NCBI RefSeq assembly: GCF_029624655.1
Contig: NZ_JARRSA010000001.1
Coordinates: 124,001-188,000 of the forward strand
Origin: Roseicyclus salinarum
GTDB taxonomy: Bacteria; Pseudomonadota; Alphaproteobacteria; Rhodobacterales; Rhodobacteraceae
Reading direction: 5' to 3'
Length of the DNA: 64,000 nt
Every line of letters starts with the position of its first letter. Positions within the stretch are counted from its first letter, which is position 1. Positions 1 to 9,432 of the stretch are shown here, piece by piece. Under the pieces are notes generated by a model. The model saw nothing but the letters and a program-made list of their open reading frames with translations, ran no database searches and was not told the DNA's origin. The position numbers were made by a program, and so were the translations under genes.

Positions 1-183
1 GTGGGCGAGATCGCGCCCGGCATCGAACCGAGGCCGGATCCGTCGGAAGTGATGGATACGATCTGGCAACCGCTTGCATCGCTGTCGGAGGAAGTGGCGC
101 GGCGGCCGCAGGGCTTCACCCCGTGGCTGCAGATATATCTTCGGGATCATGCGCAGTCGATCTTCGGCGGCATCGCCGCCTGA
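1..183 (+). CDS. idi: Isopentenyl-diphosphate delta-isomerase, type I (3' end only)
   Basis: The last 60 residues of a protein cut off by the left edge of the window. The pattern P-x-P-x-E-V-M then W-x-P-L and F-T-P-W-L-x-I-Y-L ending in I-F-G matches the C-terminus of type I IPP isomerases such as the Rhodobacter enzyme, which interconverts IPP and DMAPP. Its catalytic Cys and Glu lie upstream and cannot be seen. The gene is convergent with dxs, so both isoprenoid-supply genes sit at the edge of the photosynthesis cluster. The GTG at base 1 is probably internal, not the start. Confidence 0.8.
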   Translation: MGEIAPGIEPRPDPSEVMDTIWQPLASLSEEVARRPQGFTPWLQIYLRDHAQSIFGGIAA

Positions 184-213
184 CCGCGGACCCTGAAACC
201 CCGTCACGGAAAG

Positions 214-235
214 CGGCGACCGGTGGGCGCCGTTT
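214..235. terminator. Weak hairpin between convergent idi and dxs
   Basis: CGGCG (214-218) and CGCCG (228-232) form a 5-bp stem with a 9-base loop, followed on the plus strand by TTT. It lies in the 69-bp gap between the two converging genes and may serve idi. The stem is short, so this is tentative. Confidence 0.3.
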
Positions 236-252
236 CTCGTCGCGCGGCATCC

Positions 253-2172
253 TCAGGCTCGCACCCTCTCGGAGAGTGACGCGATCCCGATCGCCTGAAG
301 CGCGGTCGCCGCGATGTCAGCAGCCGTCAGCCCGGCCTCGGAATACATGTCGGCGGGGCTTGCCTGGTCGATGAACCGGTCGGGCAGGTGCATCGTGCGC
401 ACCGCGCAGCGCCCGTCGAGCTGACCGGTCGCGGCGAGGTGATGCAGAACAAGGCCGCCGAAACCCAGCATCGCGCCTTGCTCCACCGTGACCAGCGAGC
501 GATGGCCGCGCATCAGGTCGTCGATCAGGTCGGTATCGAGCGGTTTCGCGAAGCGCGCGTCGGCCAGCGTGACCGAAAGGCCCTTCGCCTCCAGTTCGCG
601 CACCGCCTCGCGGGCTTCCGCCAGATGCGCGCCGAACGAAAGGATCGCGACGTCGCCCCCTTCCTGCAGGACGCGGCCCTTGCCGATCTTCAGGACATCG
701 CCCCGTTCGGGCATTTCGATCCCGACGCCCTCGCCGCGGGGATACCTCAACGCGATGGGTCCGTCGTCATGCGCGGCGCAGGTGGCCATCATGTGCACCA
801 GCTCGGCCTCGTCGGCGCAGGCCATGACCGTCATGTTCGGCAGCATCGCGAGATATCCGATGTCGAAGGCGCCCGCGTGCGTGGGCCCGTCAGCCCCGAC
901 AAGGCCCGCACGGTCGATCATGAACCGGACCGGCAGGTTCTGAAGCGCCACGTCGTGGACGATCTGGTCGAACCCGCGCTGCAGAAAGCTGGAATAGATC
1001 GCGCAGAAAGGCTTCAGCCCCCCCGCCGCGAGGCCGCCGCAGAAGGTGACGGCGTGCTGTTCGGCGATGCCGACATCGAAGACGCGGCCGGGCATGGCCT
1101 TCTGAAGGACGTTCAGGCCAGTCCCTCCGGGCATGGCGGCCGTGACGCCCACGATGCGCGAATCCGTCTCTGCAAGGCGTGTCAGGGTCTTTCCGAAGAC
1201 GCTGGTGTAGCTTGGCGCGTTCGTGAGCGACTTCTTCTGCTCCCCGGTCCTCACGTCGAATTTCGCGACGCCGTGATAGCAGTCGTCTGCGCCTTCTGCG
1301 GGGGCGTATCCCTTGCCCTTGACCGTGACGGCATGGATCAGGACCGGCCCAGTCGCCTGCGCCTTCGCGGCGCGCAGGACCTCCAGAAGCTGCGTCATGT
1401 CGTGCCCGTCGACGGGTCCGACATAGGTGAAGCCCAGGTGCTCGAAAAGCGTCGCGGACTTCGGATGGCCGGTCACAAGCTCCCGCGCCCGCTCGGCGCC
1501 CTGGCGCAGCGGTTGCGGCAGGTGCGCGGCGACGCCGTCGGCGATGTCCTTCAGCGTGTGCAGCGGCGTGCCCTTGCCGAGGCCCGCGAGGTAGCGCGAC
1601 ATGGCTCCGACGGGGGGCGCGATGCTCATGTCGTTGTCATTGAGGATCACGAAGAGCCGCCGGCCGAGATCGCCCGCGTTGTTCAGCGCCTCGTAGGCCA
1701 TGCCAGCGCTGATCGAGCCGTCGCCGATGACGGCGATCGCGTCGCCCGTCGCCTCGCCCAGCTCGCGCGCCATCGTGAAGCCCAGCGCGGCCGAGATCGA
1801 GGTCGAGGAATGCGCGGCGCCGAACGGATCGTAGTCGCTTTCGGCGCGCTTGGTGAATCCCGACAGGCCGTCCTTCTGGCGCAGCGTTCTGATCCGGTCG
1901 CGGCGGCCAGTGACGATCTTGTGGGGGTAGCACTGGTGGCCGACGTCCCACACGAGCTTGTCGTAGGGCGTGTTGAAGACCGCGTGGATCGCGACCGTCA
2001 GCTCGACCACTCCGAGCGATGACCCGAGGTGCCCCCCGGTGACGGAGACGGCGTCGATCGTCTCGGCGCGCAGCTCGTCCGCGCATCGTGCAAGCTCGGC
2101 GTCCGTCAGCCGCCGCAGGTCGGACGGGTAGCGGACGCGGTCGAGGATGGGGGTATGCGGTCGGTCGTTCAT
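253..2172 (-). CDS. dxs: 1-deoxy-D-xylulose-5-phosphate synthase
   Basis: First enzyme of the MEP isoprenoid pathway; it condenses pyruvate and glyceraldehyde-3-phosphate using thiamine diphosphate. The 639 residues show the N-terminal GGHLGSSLG motif near residue 45, the ThDP-binding [13 protein letters not shown] segment near residue 150, and the C-terminal transketolase-like domains with [19 protein letters not shown]. The ATG at 2172 was chosen because GGGAGGA precedes it with good spacing; the frame stays open 19 codons further upstream without a good ribosome site. It lies downstream of pufC on the same strand, as in related photosynthesis clusters, but a strong intrinsic terminator sits just before its start. 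It supplies precursors for carotenoids and the phytol tail. Confidence 0.95.
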   Translation of the reverse strand: MNDRPHTPILDRVRYPSDLRRLTDAELARCADELRAETIDAVSVTGGHLGSSLGVVELTVAIHAVFNTPYDKLVWDVGHQCYPHKIVTGRRDRIRTLRQKDGLSGFTKRAESDYDPFGAAHSSTSISAALGFTMARELGEATGDAIAVIGDGSISAGMAYEALNNAGDLGRRLFVILNDNDMSIAPPVGAMSRYLAGLGKGTPLHTLKDIADGVAAHLPQPLRQGAERARELVTGHPKSATLFEHLGFTYVGPVDGHDMTQLLEVLRAAKAQATGPVLIHAVTVKGKGYAPAEGADDCYHGVAKFDVRTGEQKKSLTNAPSYTSVFGKTLTRLAETDSRIVGVTAAMPGGTGLNVLQKAMPGRVFDVGIAEQHAVTFCGGLAAGGLKPFCAIYSSFLQRGFDQIVHDVALQNLPVRFMIDRAGLVGADGPTHAGAFDIGYLAMLPNMTVMACADEAELVHMMATCAAHDDGPIALRYPRGEGVGIEMPERGDVLKIGKGRVLQEGGDVAILSFGAHLAEAREAVRELEAKGLSVTLADARFAKPLDTDLIDDLMRGHRSLVTVEQGAMLGFGGLVLHHLAATGQLDGRCAVRTMHLPDRFIDQASPADMYSEAGLTAADIAATALQAIGIASLSERVRA

Positions 2173-2200
2173 CGGTCGGTCCTCCCAAACCGTATTCGGG

Positions 2201-2239
2201 AAAGAAAAACCGCGGACGGGGTCTGACACCCGGCCGCGG
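2201..2239 (-). terminator. Intrinsic terminator in the dxs leader (end of puf operon)
   Basis: Reading the minus strand, CCGCGG pairs with CCGCGG and an inner CGGG with CCCG, followed by TTTTTCTTT. This is a classic intrinsic terminator. It ends only 28 bases before the dxs ATG, so transcripts from puf would stop here unless they read through. Confidence 0.65.
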
Positions 2240-2279
2240 CTCCAGTCGACCTACGAAGGGACGTAGGGGTCGTGGACGA

Positions 2280-2305
2280 TCCCGGGCGGGCGAACCCGCC
2301 CGGGA
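2280..2305 (-). terminator. Perfect 11-bp hairpin downstream of pufC
   Basis: TCCCGGGCGGG and its exact complement flank a 4-base loop (TTCG on the minus strand). It lies 34 bases past the pufC stop, with no T-run of its own. It probably protects the 3' end of puf mRNA or works in tandem with the second hairpin at 2201-2239. Confidence 0.6.
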
Positions 2306-2338
2306 CCGATATCGACATGGCGCGTCACCCGCATCGCC

Positions 2339-3466
2339 TCATTCGAACGCGGCGTAGTCCGGCTCACCGTCGAGGACGGCAAGCTCGGGCCAGTTGCGGA
2401 TCACGTTCAGGCCATTGAGCGGCTGCTGATAGCCCTGGTGGCAGGTCCGGCAGGCGAGCTTGGGCACGTCCGCGTAGATCGGCCCCAGACGCTCGGCCGG
2501 AAGCACGTCCTGAAGCGGCAGGATGTATTGCTCCAGCTGCTCCTGAACCATGATGATCCCGAGGCTGGCCGTCGCCCATTGGGGCGTGACCTGGCTGGGG
2601 TCGTAGAACGCCCGGCTGTTGTGGCAGAACACGCAGTTCACGCCGAGCGAGTTCGCGAAGTAGTTCATGAAGGCGTAGGTGCGCTCGGTCTGCTGGATCA
2701 GCGGATCTCCCGGAAGGTTCTCCACCCGGCTGGCCAGATCGTGCACGGCGATCGGATTGTAGCCGCCCTCATCGTTCACGAGCAGGTAGTGCTGCAGATA
2801 GTCCGACGGAAGGGACGTGTAGTTCGAGACCATCGTGACCCGGTTCTGGACGGCCGGCCAGCCACGGACGTTCTCGTTGATCCCGATCCACCCGTCCTCG
2901 TCCATGCCGCGGGTGTTGAACCAGACGTTGTTCGGCACCGGCTGTCCGCGGTGGCAGGTGTAGCAGGTGACGCCGACCTCCGCGTTGGCCTGAACGTGCG
3001 CCGCCCAGTTCTGGTTTATGTTCTGGGTCATCTCGATCATCGAGTAGGCCACCTGCGTCTGGTAGCTCTCGTTGCCGGGCTCGAGAAGGTCGGGGATACC
3101 GGTCCACGCCCGCATCGCCGTGAGGAGACGGTCGTAGTTCTCCTCGGTGACGTTGGCCAGCGACGGCGGGACGTCTTCCATCGTGTCGGCGGCCATTGCC
3201 GAGCCCGCGGCGGGAACCACCGGCTCGGAGGTCACGAAACCCGAGACCGTCGGATCGCCCGCTTCCAGATCGGAGACGAACTCCTGCACATGCATCCCGG
3301 TGCCGCGAGGCCCCGTCTGCATGCTGTCGGTCGCGAAGGGCTGCCCCCAGGCGACGATCATCGCTGCCACGAAGATCGCCGATCCCGCGATGCCCACCCC
3401 GATTGCGGGACCGAACACGTTGGTCGGGTTGTCCCGGTTCCAGTTGTCAAACCACTTGGGAAACAT
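2339..3466 (-). CDS. pufC: Reaction-centre cytochrome c subunit with three haem motifs
   Basis: Periplasmic multihaem cytochrome that re-reduces the photo-oxidised special pair. The 375 residues begin with an uncleaved-looking membrane anchor (about residues 19-40) and no lipobox cysteine. Only three CXXCH sites are present: C168-H172 (CYTCH), C278-H282 (CVFCH) and C339-H343 (CRTCH). Aligned from memory to the Blastochloris subunit, the first haem site should fall near residues 121-135, where the sequence is WTGIPDLLEPGNESY with no Cys, so haem 1 is missing. A triheme form is known from Rhodovulum sulfidophilum. It follows pufM by 3 bases, with GGGAGG ahead of its ATG. Confidence 0.95.
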   Translation of the reverse strand: MFPKWFDNWNRDNPTNVFGPAIGVGIAGSAIFVAAMIVAWGQPFATDSMQTGPRGTGMHVQEFVSDLEAGDPTVSGFVTSEPVVPAAGSAMAADTMEDVPPSLANVTEENYDRLLTAMRAWTGIPDLLEPGNESYQTQVAYSMIEMTQNINQNWAAHVQANAEVGVTCYTCHRGQPVPNNVWFNTRGMDEDGWIGINENVRGWPAVQNRVTMVSNYTSLPSDYLQHYLLVNDEGGYNPIAVHDLASRVENLPGDPLIQQTERTYAFMNYFANSLGVNCVFCHNSRAFYDPSQVTPQWATASLGIIMVQEQLEQYILPLQDVLPAERLGPIYADVPKLACRTCHQGYQQPLNGLNVIRNWPELAVLDGEPDYAAFE

Positions 3467-3469
3467 GGC

Positions 3470-4474
3470 TCACTGACCTCCCGCCGCGATGCCGCCGAAG
3501 TCCGAATAGGAGCCGTAGGCCTCATAGCCGTATGCGCCGAGATATTCGGGGGCGAAGTTGTGTTCCTGGGCCCAGATGAACCAGTTGTCCACCACGGTCC
3601 CGGTAAGCAGGATGCCGATCCCGCCGGTGATGGGCGTCAGCACCGCGAACCACCATGCCCAGCGGTGAATCCCCTCCATCGTGGCGTTGAAACCCATCGT
3701 CCAGCGCCAGAACAGGGCGGCGCGTTCCGTGGCCGTGCCGCGATCGTAGATCTGCTCGAGCTCCCGGTCGCCGCCGAAGCGGGAGACCGCGAGGATCGTG
3801 CCGCCGTGCATCGCGAAGAGAAGCACGGAGCCGTAGAGGAACACGATCGAGAGCGCGTGGAACGGGTTGTAGTAGAGGTTCCCGTAGCGGATCGAGAAGG
3901 CCGTGGTCCAGTCGAGGTGCGGGAAGATCCCGTAGGGCACCGCCTCGGACCAGCTTCCCATGAGGATCGGCCGGAACAGGCCGAGAACCAGGAAAAGCCA
4001 GATCGCCGCGAGGAATGCCCAGGCGATGTGCTTGCCCATCTTGTGCTGGGCCGCCAGCAGGTAACTGCGCACCCACCACATCATCACGGACACGAGCAGG
4101 AAGAAGCTGGAGATGATGTACCATCCGCCATCGTTCAGCGGCGGAAAGCTCAGGCCGTATTCCGGCCCCGGAGGCTCGAGCGCCAGCCAGAACAGCTGAC
4201 GGATGAATTCCGGGATCGACCAGCCGACCTGCGACAGCATGTTGAAACCGACGATGTTGAACCAGAGCGTTCCGGTCGCAAGGCTGATGAGCCCGGCCCA
4301 GCCCAGGTAGATCGGACCGAGCTGCGCGTTGCCGAGCCAGCCGGCGAGCTTGGAGAAGCTCGCGCCCTTGGTCCGCTCCCCTCCCAGGATGTTCTCCTGG
4401 AGCTCCATCCCCATCTCGGGTTCGCCTTGAACCTGAACCTGGGTGAAGATGTTCTGATATTCGAAGTAAGCCAT
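3470..4474 (-). CDS. pufM: Photosynthetic reaction centre M subunit
   Basis: Core membrane subunit that binds bacteriochlorophyll, bacteriopheophytin and the quinones with PufL. Expected ligands are all present, shifted by +4 from R. sphaeroides: H186 and H206 (chlorophyll side), then H223, E238 and H270 (non-haem iron). Five transmembrane segments are evident. The 334 residues include a C-terminal tail of about 25 residues beyond the Rhodobacter form (ending GGIAAGGQ), typical of reaction centres that hold a bound PufC. It is separated from pufL by only 3 bases and is co-transcribed with it. Confidence 0.98.
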   Translation of the reverse strand: MAYFEYQNIFTQVQVQGEPEMGMELQENILGGERTKGASFSKLAGWLGNAQLGPIYLGWAGLISLATGTLWFNIVGFNMLSQVGWSIPEFIRQLFWLALEPPGPEYGLSFPPLNDGGWYIISSFFLLVSVMMWWVRSYLLAAQHKMGKHIAWAFLAAIWLFLVLGLFRPILMGSWSEAVPYGIFPHLDWTTAFSIRYGNLYYNPFHALSIVFLYGSVLLFAMHGGTILAVSRFGGDRELEQIYDRGTATERAALFWRWTMGFNATMEGIHRWAWWFAVLTPITGGIGILLTGTVVDNWFIWAQEHNFAPEYLGAYGYEAYGSYSDFGGIAAGGQ

Positions 4475-4477
4475 GGT

Positions 4478-5377
4478 TCAGTTACCTCCCACGATAGCGG
4501 GCTGCATGGCGCCGTAGGTCTCGAGGCCGGTGCTGTCGTACAGCAGGGCGGGCTCGGGCCAGATCGGCAGCTGAAGCCACCAGTTCCACCATTCGGGCCA
4601 TCCGGACGTCCAGACGGGGCCGGAAATGATGATGCAGACCGCACTCCAGAACCCTGCGTTCAGCGCCAGCAGAAGCCCGAGCCGGTGAATGCCGAGCGTG
4701 CCGATGGAGTAGCCGATGAAGTCACGGAAGAACGTGTCCTCGTGATCCGGCGTCTTCGTCTCCTCCCCCTTTTCGGGGTTGGCCGCGGACAGGATCAGGC
4801 CGCCGTGCAGCGCAAGCGCCAGCGTCGTGGTGAAGAAGAACGTCACCGCGATCATGTGCGCCGGGTTGTAGTGGAAGTGCAGGTAGGCGTAGCCGACGTT
4901 CGAGACCCAGTCGAGGTGACTGAAGATCCCGTACGGGAAGCCGTGCCCCCACGCGCCCATCAGAAGCGGGCGGAACACCACCAGCGTCACGTAGGCGAGG
5001 ATCGCGAAGGCGAAGGCGAATGGCACATGGTAGCCGATGCCCAGCTTGCGGCAGATCTCGACCTCGCGCAGAGCCCAGGACACGAAGGCCCCGACCGCGC
5101 AGAAGGTGACGATCTGCCAGAGCCCGCCCTCGAGAAGCGGTGCGAAGCCCAGACCGTAACTGAGGTCGGGCGGCGCGATGTTTATCGTCCAGGGGTTGAA
5201 CGTGCCCTGCATGGCAGCACCCCAGAAGATCAGGATTGTTCCCAGCAGCGCAAAGAAGGCTGTCGTGACCCCGAAGAAGCCCACGTAGAATGGGCCGACC
5301 CAGAAGTCGAACAGATCGCCGCCGATCAGCGTCCCTCCGCGGACGCGGTACTTTTTTTCGAAGCTAAGCAAAGCCAT
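4478..5377 (-). CDS. pufL: Photosynthetic reaction centre L subunit
   Basis: Partner of PufM in the photochemical core. The ligands H154, H174, H191 and H231 are present, one residue later than in R. sphaeroides L, and five transmembrane helices can be followed. At 299 residues it is about 17-24 longer than usual: family members normally end soon after W-W-N-W-W-x-x-L-P-I-W (about 263-273), whereas this one continues with [20 protein letters not shown] and a Gly-rich end. The extension resembles the PufM tail in composition. The start fits the conserved [15 protein letters not shown]. Confidence 0.98.
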   Translation of the reverse strand: MALLSFEKKYRVRGGTLIGGDLFDFWVGPFYVGFFGVTTAFFALLGTILIFWGAAMQGTFNPWTINIAPPDLSYGLGFAPLLEGGLWQIVTFCAVGAFVSWALREVEICRKLGIGYHVPFAFAFAILAYVTLVVFRPLLMGAWGHGFPYGIFSHLDWVSNVGYAYLHFHYNPAHMIAVTFFFTTTLALALHGGLILSAANPEKGEETKTPDHEDTFFRDFIGYSIGTLGIHRLGLLLALNAGFWSAVCIIISGPVWTSGWPEWWNWWLQLPIWPEPALLYDSTGLETYGAMQPAIVGGN

Positions 5378-5442
5378 GCGTCTGTCTCCGCGTATGGCGG
5401 CGTGTCCTCTTGCGGTCAGCCGTCAGTTTGTTCGTGCGATGG

Positions 5443-5472
5443 CTGCGGGCGAGACGGTGGCCCCGCCCGCAG
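5443..5472 (-). other. Intercistronic stem-loop between pufA and pufL
   Basis: CTGCGGGCG and CGCCCGCAG form a perfect 9-bp stem with a 12-base loop in the 134-bp gap between pufA and pufL. In Rhodobacter, hairpins at this place block 3' decay and make pufBA mRNA more abundant than pufLM mRNA. The same role is inferred here from position. Confidence 0.65.
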
Positions 5473-5511
5473 CGAATGTGATGCCGTCACGTGACGTGCG
5501 GCTTCGGGGCG

Positions 5512-5676
5512 TCAGCCGCCGAAGCCAGCCGTCGCGGCGGCGGACTCGAACCAGTTCAGGCCGGACGACAGAACCACCAGGTGGATCATCGCCGCGAGAA
5601 GGAACAGGAACACGCCCTGCGCCACGAACACGCGGCGGGGGTCGAAGATGAGCCAGATCTTGTAGAACTTAGCCAT
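5512..5676 (-). CDS. pufA: Light-harvesting 1 alpha subunit
   Basis: 54-residue core-antenna polypeptide ([20 protein letters not shown]...). It shows the usual FDPRRVF signature before one transmembrane helix and the bacteriochlorophyll-ligating His in AAMIHLVVL (residue 32). It ends in a short Ala/Gly-rich tail. The gene follows pufB after 14 bases with GAAGGG as ribosome site. With PufB it forms the LH1 ring around the reaction centre. Confidence 0.97.
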   Translation of the reverse strand: MAKFYKIWLIFDPRRVFVAQGVFLFLLAAMIHLVVLSSGLNWFESAAATAGFGG

Positions 5677-5690
5677 GTCTTATTCCCTTC

Positions 5691-5840
5691 TCAGAACCAG
5701 GGCGCCCAGATGTACGTGGCGAGATGAGCCACAAGGGCGACGGCCGAAAACAGCCAGAGCCCGCTCATATACACCGCGTGCAGCTCTTGCGCCTGCTCGT
5801 CGGTCAGACCTGTGAAGGACAGGTCAGCATTGTCAGCCAT
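5691..5840 (-). CDS. pufB: Light-harvesting 1 beta subunit
   Basis: 49-residue core-antenna polypeptide with the beta-type signature: an acidic N-terminus with [20 protein letters not shown], a single membrane helix, the bacteriochlorophyll ligand His in VAHLATYIW (residue 39) and a terminal APWF. It starts at the ATG at 5840, preceded by GGAGG. It is the first structural gene after pufQ, from which it is separated by 216 bp. Confidence 0.97.
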   Translation of the reverse strand: MADNADLSFTGLTDEQAQELHAVYMSGLWLFSAVALVAHLATYIWAPWF

Positions 5841-5868
5841 TAACTTTCCTCCGGAACGTTAGACTGAT

Positions 5869-5885
5869 GCCGCGTTCCCCGCGGC
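5869..5885 (-). other. Small hairpin in the pufB leader
   Basis: GCCGCG and CGCGGC form a perfect 6-bp stem with a 5-base loop about 15 bases upstream of the pufB ribosome site. It could protect the 5' end of a processed pufBA transcript. The rest of the 216-bp pufQ-pufB gap shows no clear gene or promoter. Confidence 0.35.
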
Positions 5886-6056
5886 CGGGCCCCGACAAGG
5901 CCTCATTGCCCTGCCGGCATTCCACCCGTGACGGATCGCTCCGCCGCGGATGAATTCAGTATCGGCTCCGGTCGTCACGCCGAGGTATGCGTGGGTCCCG
6001 TCCTGCCAGCCGGGTCTGAAGCGGCTGTCTTGCGGCAGGTCGGGCTTGGTCTCTTC

Positions 6057-6275
6057 TCAGGCCGCGAAGATCATCGGCGTGATGATCCGCGCCTGGCTCC
6101 AGGCGCGCTTGATCGGCCCTCGATCGGTCATGCTGCCCGAGCGGATCGCGGCCAGCGCCCAGGTCAGGAACGCAAGCGGAAGCGTCGCGGCGAAGATGAT
6201 CGCGAAGTAGATCATGAACTCCGTCCGCGGCGGCTTGTGCCGGGTGACGGGGCTGTCAGAGGTGAAGTCCGTCAT
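6057..6275 (-). CDS. pufQ: PufQ, bacteriochlorophyll synthesis/assembly factor
   Basis: Small 72-residue membrane protein with one helix (about residues 21-45). Conserved PufQ features are visible: P-P-R-x-E-F before the helix, then G-P-x-K-R-A-W and I-T-P-x-I-F near the end. In Rhodobacter, PufQ is needed for normal bacteriochlorophyll levels and is thought to carry or present pigment intermediates. Its ATG overlaps the bchZ TAA by one base (TAATG), so it is translationally coupled to the bch operon. No promoter was identified for it; the known puf promoter in Rhodobacter lies within bchZ. Confidence 0.92.
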   Translation of the reverse strand: MTDFTSDSPVTRHKPPRTEFMIYFAIIFAATLPLAFLTWALAAIRSGSMTDRGPIKRAWSQARIITPMIFAA

Positions 6276-7750
6276 TATTCCTCTCCCTCGGTGAAATCGA
6301 AACCCGCCGGCGCCAACCGCCTGACGGTATCCTTGACGACCCGCTCCGCCCCGCTCTCGAGCGCGGCCTTCTCGGCGGCGTCACGAAGCGTCCTGGCGGC
6401 CGAAATGCGGGTGAGTATCGGGTGCTCGGCAACGATCCTGTCCAGAAGCGCCTGCGCGTCCGGGTCCCAGGGGAAGTCGCGGCGCAAATTGGCGGGCGTC
6501 GCCGCGGCGCTGTCCATATCCGCGCCCAGCGGAAGGATGTGGAACAGGGCGTCGAACAGGCCGTTGCACACTTCCTGCAGCATGTAGGTGGCGCCGGCAT
6601 AGCCCATGAAGGGCGTGCCGGTGGCGCGCCGGATCGCGGCGCCGGGAAAGCTCGCGGGGATGAAGGCCGGCCTCGGCCCATGTCCCGCGCTCATCTCGGC
6701 GAGGTACATCTTCTCGTTGATCGACCCCATCAGGATCAGGGGACGTTTCTGCGAGATCATCGCGCGGACCTGCTCGTTGTCGGTCTTCTTGCCGGCCACG
6801 CGGGCGACGGCGAAGGCGCAGGGCAGCCCGAGGTCGGTCTCCAGGAAGTTCCGCACGCCGCGCGCGTAAGTCTCGTTCGCGACGATGCCGAAGCTCGCCG
6901 TGGCGAAGAAGTCCTGCGTCACCGAGCGCCAGAGATCCCAGACCGGCTTGATCGTCGAATGCTTCTCGCGCTCGATGAAAGGCTCGGGATCGAGGCCGGT
7001 CAGCTCGCCCAGCATCCGCAGGAACCGCGTCGTGCTTTCCACGCCGACCGGCGCCTGCAGGTAGGGCTTGCCCAGAACCTCGCACAGGCCGCGGCCGAAC
7101 TCGCGGTACATGCAGACGTTGACGTCCGCGTTCACGAGGTTGCGCATCTCGGCCAGGTGGCTGCCCAGCGGCATCACCATGTTGACCTCGCAGCCGATGC
7201 CCTCGACCAGTCTGCGGATCTCCGCAAGGTCGGACGGCATGTTGAACGTGCCGTACATCGGCCCGAGGATGTTGACGCGGGGCGCCGCACCCTCCTCGCG
7301 CTTCTTCTCGGGTGGCATCCGGCCCTTGGTCATTCCGAACTCGGTGAAGATCCAGGTCATCGCGCGGTCCGCGCTCTCCCACTGGTCCTCGTCGATGGTG
7401 CGCGGAAGGAACCGCTGGATGTTGGTGCCCATGGGCGTCACGCCACCGCCGATCATCTCGGCGATCGAGCCGGTGACGACGACGCTGGGCAGCGCGGGAT
7501 CCAGCACTTCCCAGGCGCGTCTCATCGCACCCTCGGTGCCGTCGCGCCCGAGCTCTTCCTCGGCGAGGCCGGTGACGACGATCGGCAGCTCGTGCGGCGG
7601 GAGGCCGTCGGTGTAGTGGAGGACGGACGTCACCGGAAGGTTCTCGCAGCCCACGGGACCGTCGATGATGACCTGAAGGCCCTTCACCGCGGTGAAGGCG
7701 TAGACCGATCCCCAGTAGCCGCCGGCGCGGTCGTGATCCTGGATCAGCAT
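6275..7750 (-). CDS. bchZ: Chlorophyllide a reductase subunit Z
   Basis: One of the two catalytic subunits of chlorophyllide a oxidoreductase (COR), the nitrogenase-like enzyme that reduces ring B to give the bacteriochlorin. It starts with the highly conserved [20 protein letters not shown], which fixes the start at the ATG at 7750; an in-frame TTG 27 bases upstream is less likely. C35 in [10 protein letters not shown] is a likely iron-sulfur ligand. At 491 residues it has normal family length. It lies after bchY with an 82-base gap and overlaps pufQ by one base. Confidence 0.97.
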   Translation of the reverse strand: MLIQDHDRAGGYWGSVYAFTAVKGLQVIIDGPVGCENLPVTSVLHYTDGLPPHELPIVVTGLAEEELGRDGTEGAMRRAWEVLDPALPSVVVTGSIAEMIGGGVTPMGTNIQRFLPRTIDEDQWESADRAMTWIFTEFGMTKGRMPPEKKREEGAAPRVNILGPMYGTFNMPSDLAEIRRLVEGIGCEVNMVMPLGSHLAEMRNLVNADVNVCMYREFGRGLCEVLGKPYLQAPVGVESTTRFLRMLGELTGLDPEPFIEREKHSTIKPVWDLWRSVTQDFFATASFGIVANETYARGVRNFLETDLGLPCAFAVARVAGKKTDNEQVRAMISQKRPLILMGSINEKMYLAEMSAGHGPRPAFIPASFPGAAIRRATGTPFMGYAGATYMLQEVCNGLFDALFHILPLGADMDSAAATPANLRRDFPWDPDAQALLDRIVAEHPILTRISAARTLRDAAEKAALESGAERVVKDTVRRLAPAGFDFTEGEE

Positions 7751-7832
7751 GACCGCTTCCCCTTCATCTTTCCGCAAATACGCAGAGAGGCCATGGGGCC
7801 GGACGGCGGGGGGATATGCGCGCAGCCGCCCA

Positions 7833-9428
7833 TCAGATCATCTCCTGCGCTTTTGCGGCGCGGGCCTGCTTGTCGAGCTTCTTCTGGTGGGCGGCGCGGA
7901 AATCGGGCCGCAGGTTCGGCGCGCCTTCCCAGATGCCGGCGGTGTCGCCCACACCCACGCCCTCGAAGAAGGCCTTCATGTGCGCCATGCGATCGCGGTT
8001 GGCCATCGCGGCGTTGACGACCTGCTGCAGGCTTCCCGCGCCCATCGGGCCCATCAGCGGACGGGCCGAGATGAGGTTGGTGAAATAGAGGCTCGGAATG
8101 CCCATCGCCTTGCCTTTCTGCACGACCGGGGTCGTGCCGATGGCGAGATCGGGACGGATCGCCTCCATCGCGGCGCAATCATCCTCGAGGCTGGCGCGGA
8201 ACCGGATCTTCACGCCGCGCGCCTCGAGCCACTCGATGTCGGGGGCGGACCATTTCGTCTTCGGACAGGCAGTGCCGACATAGGGGATCTCGGCGCCGCT
8301 CTCGATCAGGAGGCGGGCAACCAGAAGTTCGGACCCCTCGTAACCCGAGAGCGTGATCGTGCCCTTGATCGGCGCGGCGGCAAGCGCCTGGCGGATCGCG
8401 GGCAGGAACGCGTTCTGGGCGGCGGCGACCTTTTCGGGGGCGACGCCGTAGGCCTCCCCGATCGCGGCGAGCCATGCGGCGGTGCCGTCGTGGCCGACAG
8501 GCGCTGAACCGACGATCGTCCGGCCCGCGGCTTCGAATTCGCGTATCGCGGCGGTGTAGAAGGGGTGGATTGCGGCCACCACCTCGCTGTCCAGCGCGGA
8601 ATAAAGCTCGCGCCACTCACGGCAGGGAACGACCGGACCTGCCGCCAGACCGAGTGGCGCGAGCATCCCTCCGATCCCGAGGGGATCAGCAGGGAACATT
8701 TCGCCCAACAGCGTGACTGTCGGACGGTCTGAAACACCCGAGACAGGGGCCTGAACTGGACCGGCCTCCACCTCCTGTCGGGCATAGTTGAGCATCGACC
8801 CGGCGAGGACATCCTTGGCCTCGGCATGTGTCGGCACCCCGAAGCCCGGGACGTCGATGCCGACGATCCGGACCCCATTGATCTCATCCGGCAACAGCCG
8901 GAGAGGCACACCGGACGCCGTGGGAACGCAGAGGTTGGTGACCACGATCGCGTCGTAGCGCTCGGGGTCGGCCATCTCGTGCACGGCGTCGCGGATGTCT
9001 TCGAAGAGTTTCCCCGTCACCAGGGTCTCGGAATTGAACGGAACGTATCCCACCGAGCGGCGGGCGCCGTAGAAGTGGCTGACGAAGGTCAGGCCGTAGA
9101 CGCAGCAGGCCGATCCCGACAGAACCGTGGCCACGCGGCGCATGCGGAGGCCGACGCGCAGGCTGCCGAAGGCCGGGCACATCGACTGCGGCTTGTCGTG
9201 CGGGCCTTGCGGGTAGTCCTTTGCGAACTGGTCGAGGATGTCGGACTTGCCCGCCATGCGGGCCGCCTTCTCCATCTCGGCCGCTCCGCCGTGGCACCCC
9301 GTGCCGTCGCCCCCCGCAGGAGCGGGTCCCGAAGCAGACATCCCGGAGGCCACGTCGCCGTCGTCCCGGGAATTTCCCAGGATGACTTCGGCGGCGTCTG
9401 CGTCGTCGTATCTGATTTCTTCGGTCAT
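7833..9428 (-). CDS. bchY: Chlorophyllide a reductase subunit Y
   Basis: NifD/NifK-like catalytic subunit of COR, working with BchZ and electron donor BchX. The 531 residues have a Gly-rich variable N-terminus, then GCHGG (C45), [11 protein letters not shown] (C84) and SGSACCVYG (C108/C109), where family members supply cysteines to the shared 4Fe-4S cluster. It starts four bases after the bchX stop. The first 40 residues are low-complexity and weakly conserved, so a slightly later start is possible. Confidence 0.96.
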   Translation of the reverse strand: MTEEIRYDDADAAEVILGNSRDDGDVASGMSASGPAPAGGDGTGCHGGAAEMEKAARMAGKSDILDQFAKDYPQGPHDKPQSMCPAFGSLRVGLRMRRVATVLSGSACCVYGLTFVSHFYGARRSVGYVPFNSETLVTGKLFEDIRDAVHEMADPERYDAIVVTNLCVPTASGVPLRLLPDEINGVRIVGIDVPGFGVPTHAEAKDVLAGSMLNYARQEVEAGPVQAPVSGVSDRPTVTLLGEMFPADPLGIGGMLAPLGLAAGPVVPCREWRELYSALDSEVVAAIHPFYTAAIREFEAAGRTIVGSAPVGHDGTAAWLAAIGEAYGVAPEKVAAAQNAFLPAIRQALAAAPIKGTITLSGYEGSELLVARLLIESGAEIPYVGTACPKTKWSAPDIEWLEARGVKIRFRASLEDDCAAMEAIRPDLAIGTTPVVQKGKAMGIPSLYFTNLISARPLMGPMGAGSLQQVVNAAMANRDRMAHMKAFFEGVGVGDTAGIWEGAPNLRPDFRAAHQKKLDKQARAAKAQEMI

Positions 9429-9432
9429 CGTC

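Noticed and set aside
2438-5494. A very long open frame (over 1000 codons) on the plus strand opposite pufC, pufM and pufL
   Set aside because: It is antisense to three clearly recognised reaction-centre genes; its translation is Arg/His/Asp-rich low-complexity sequence typical of reversed GC-rich codons.
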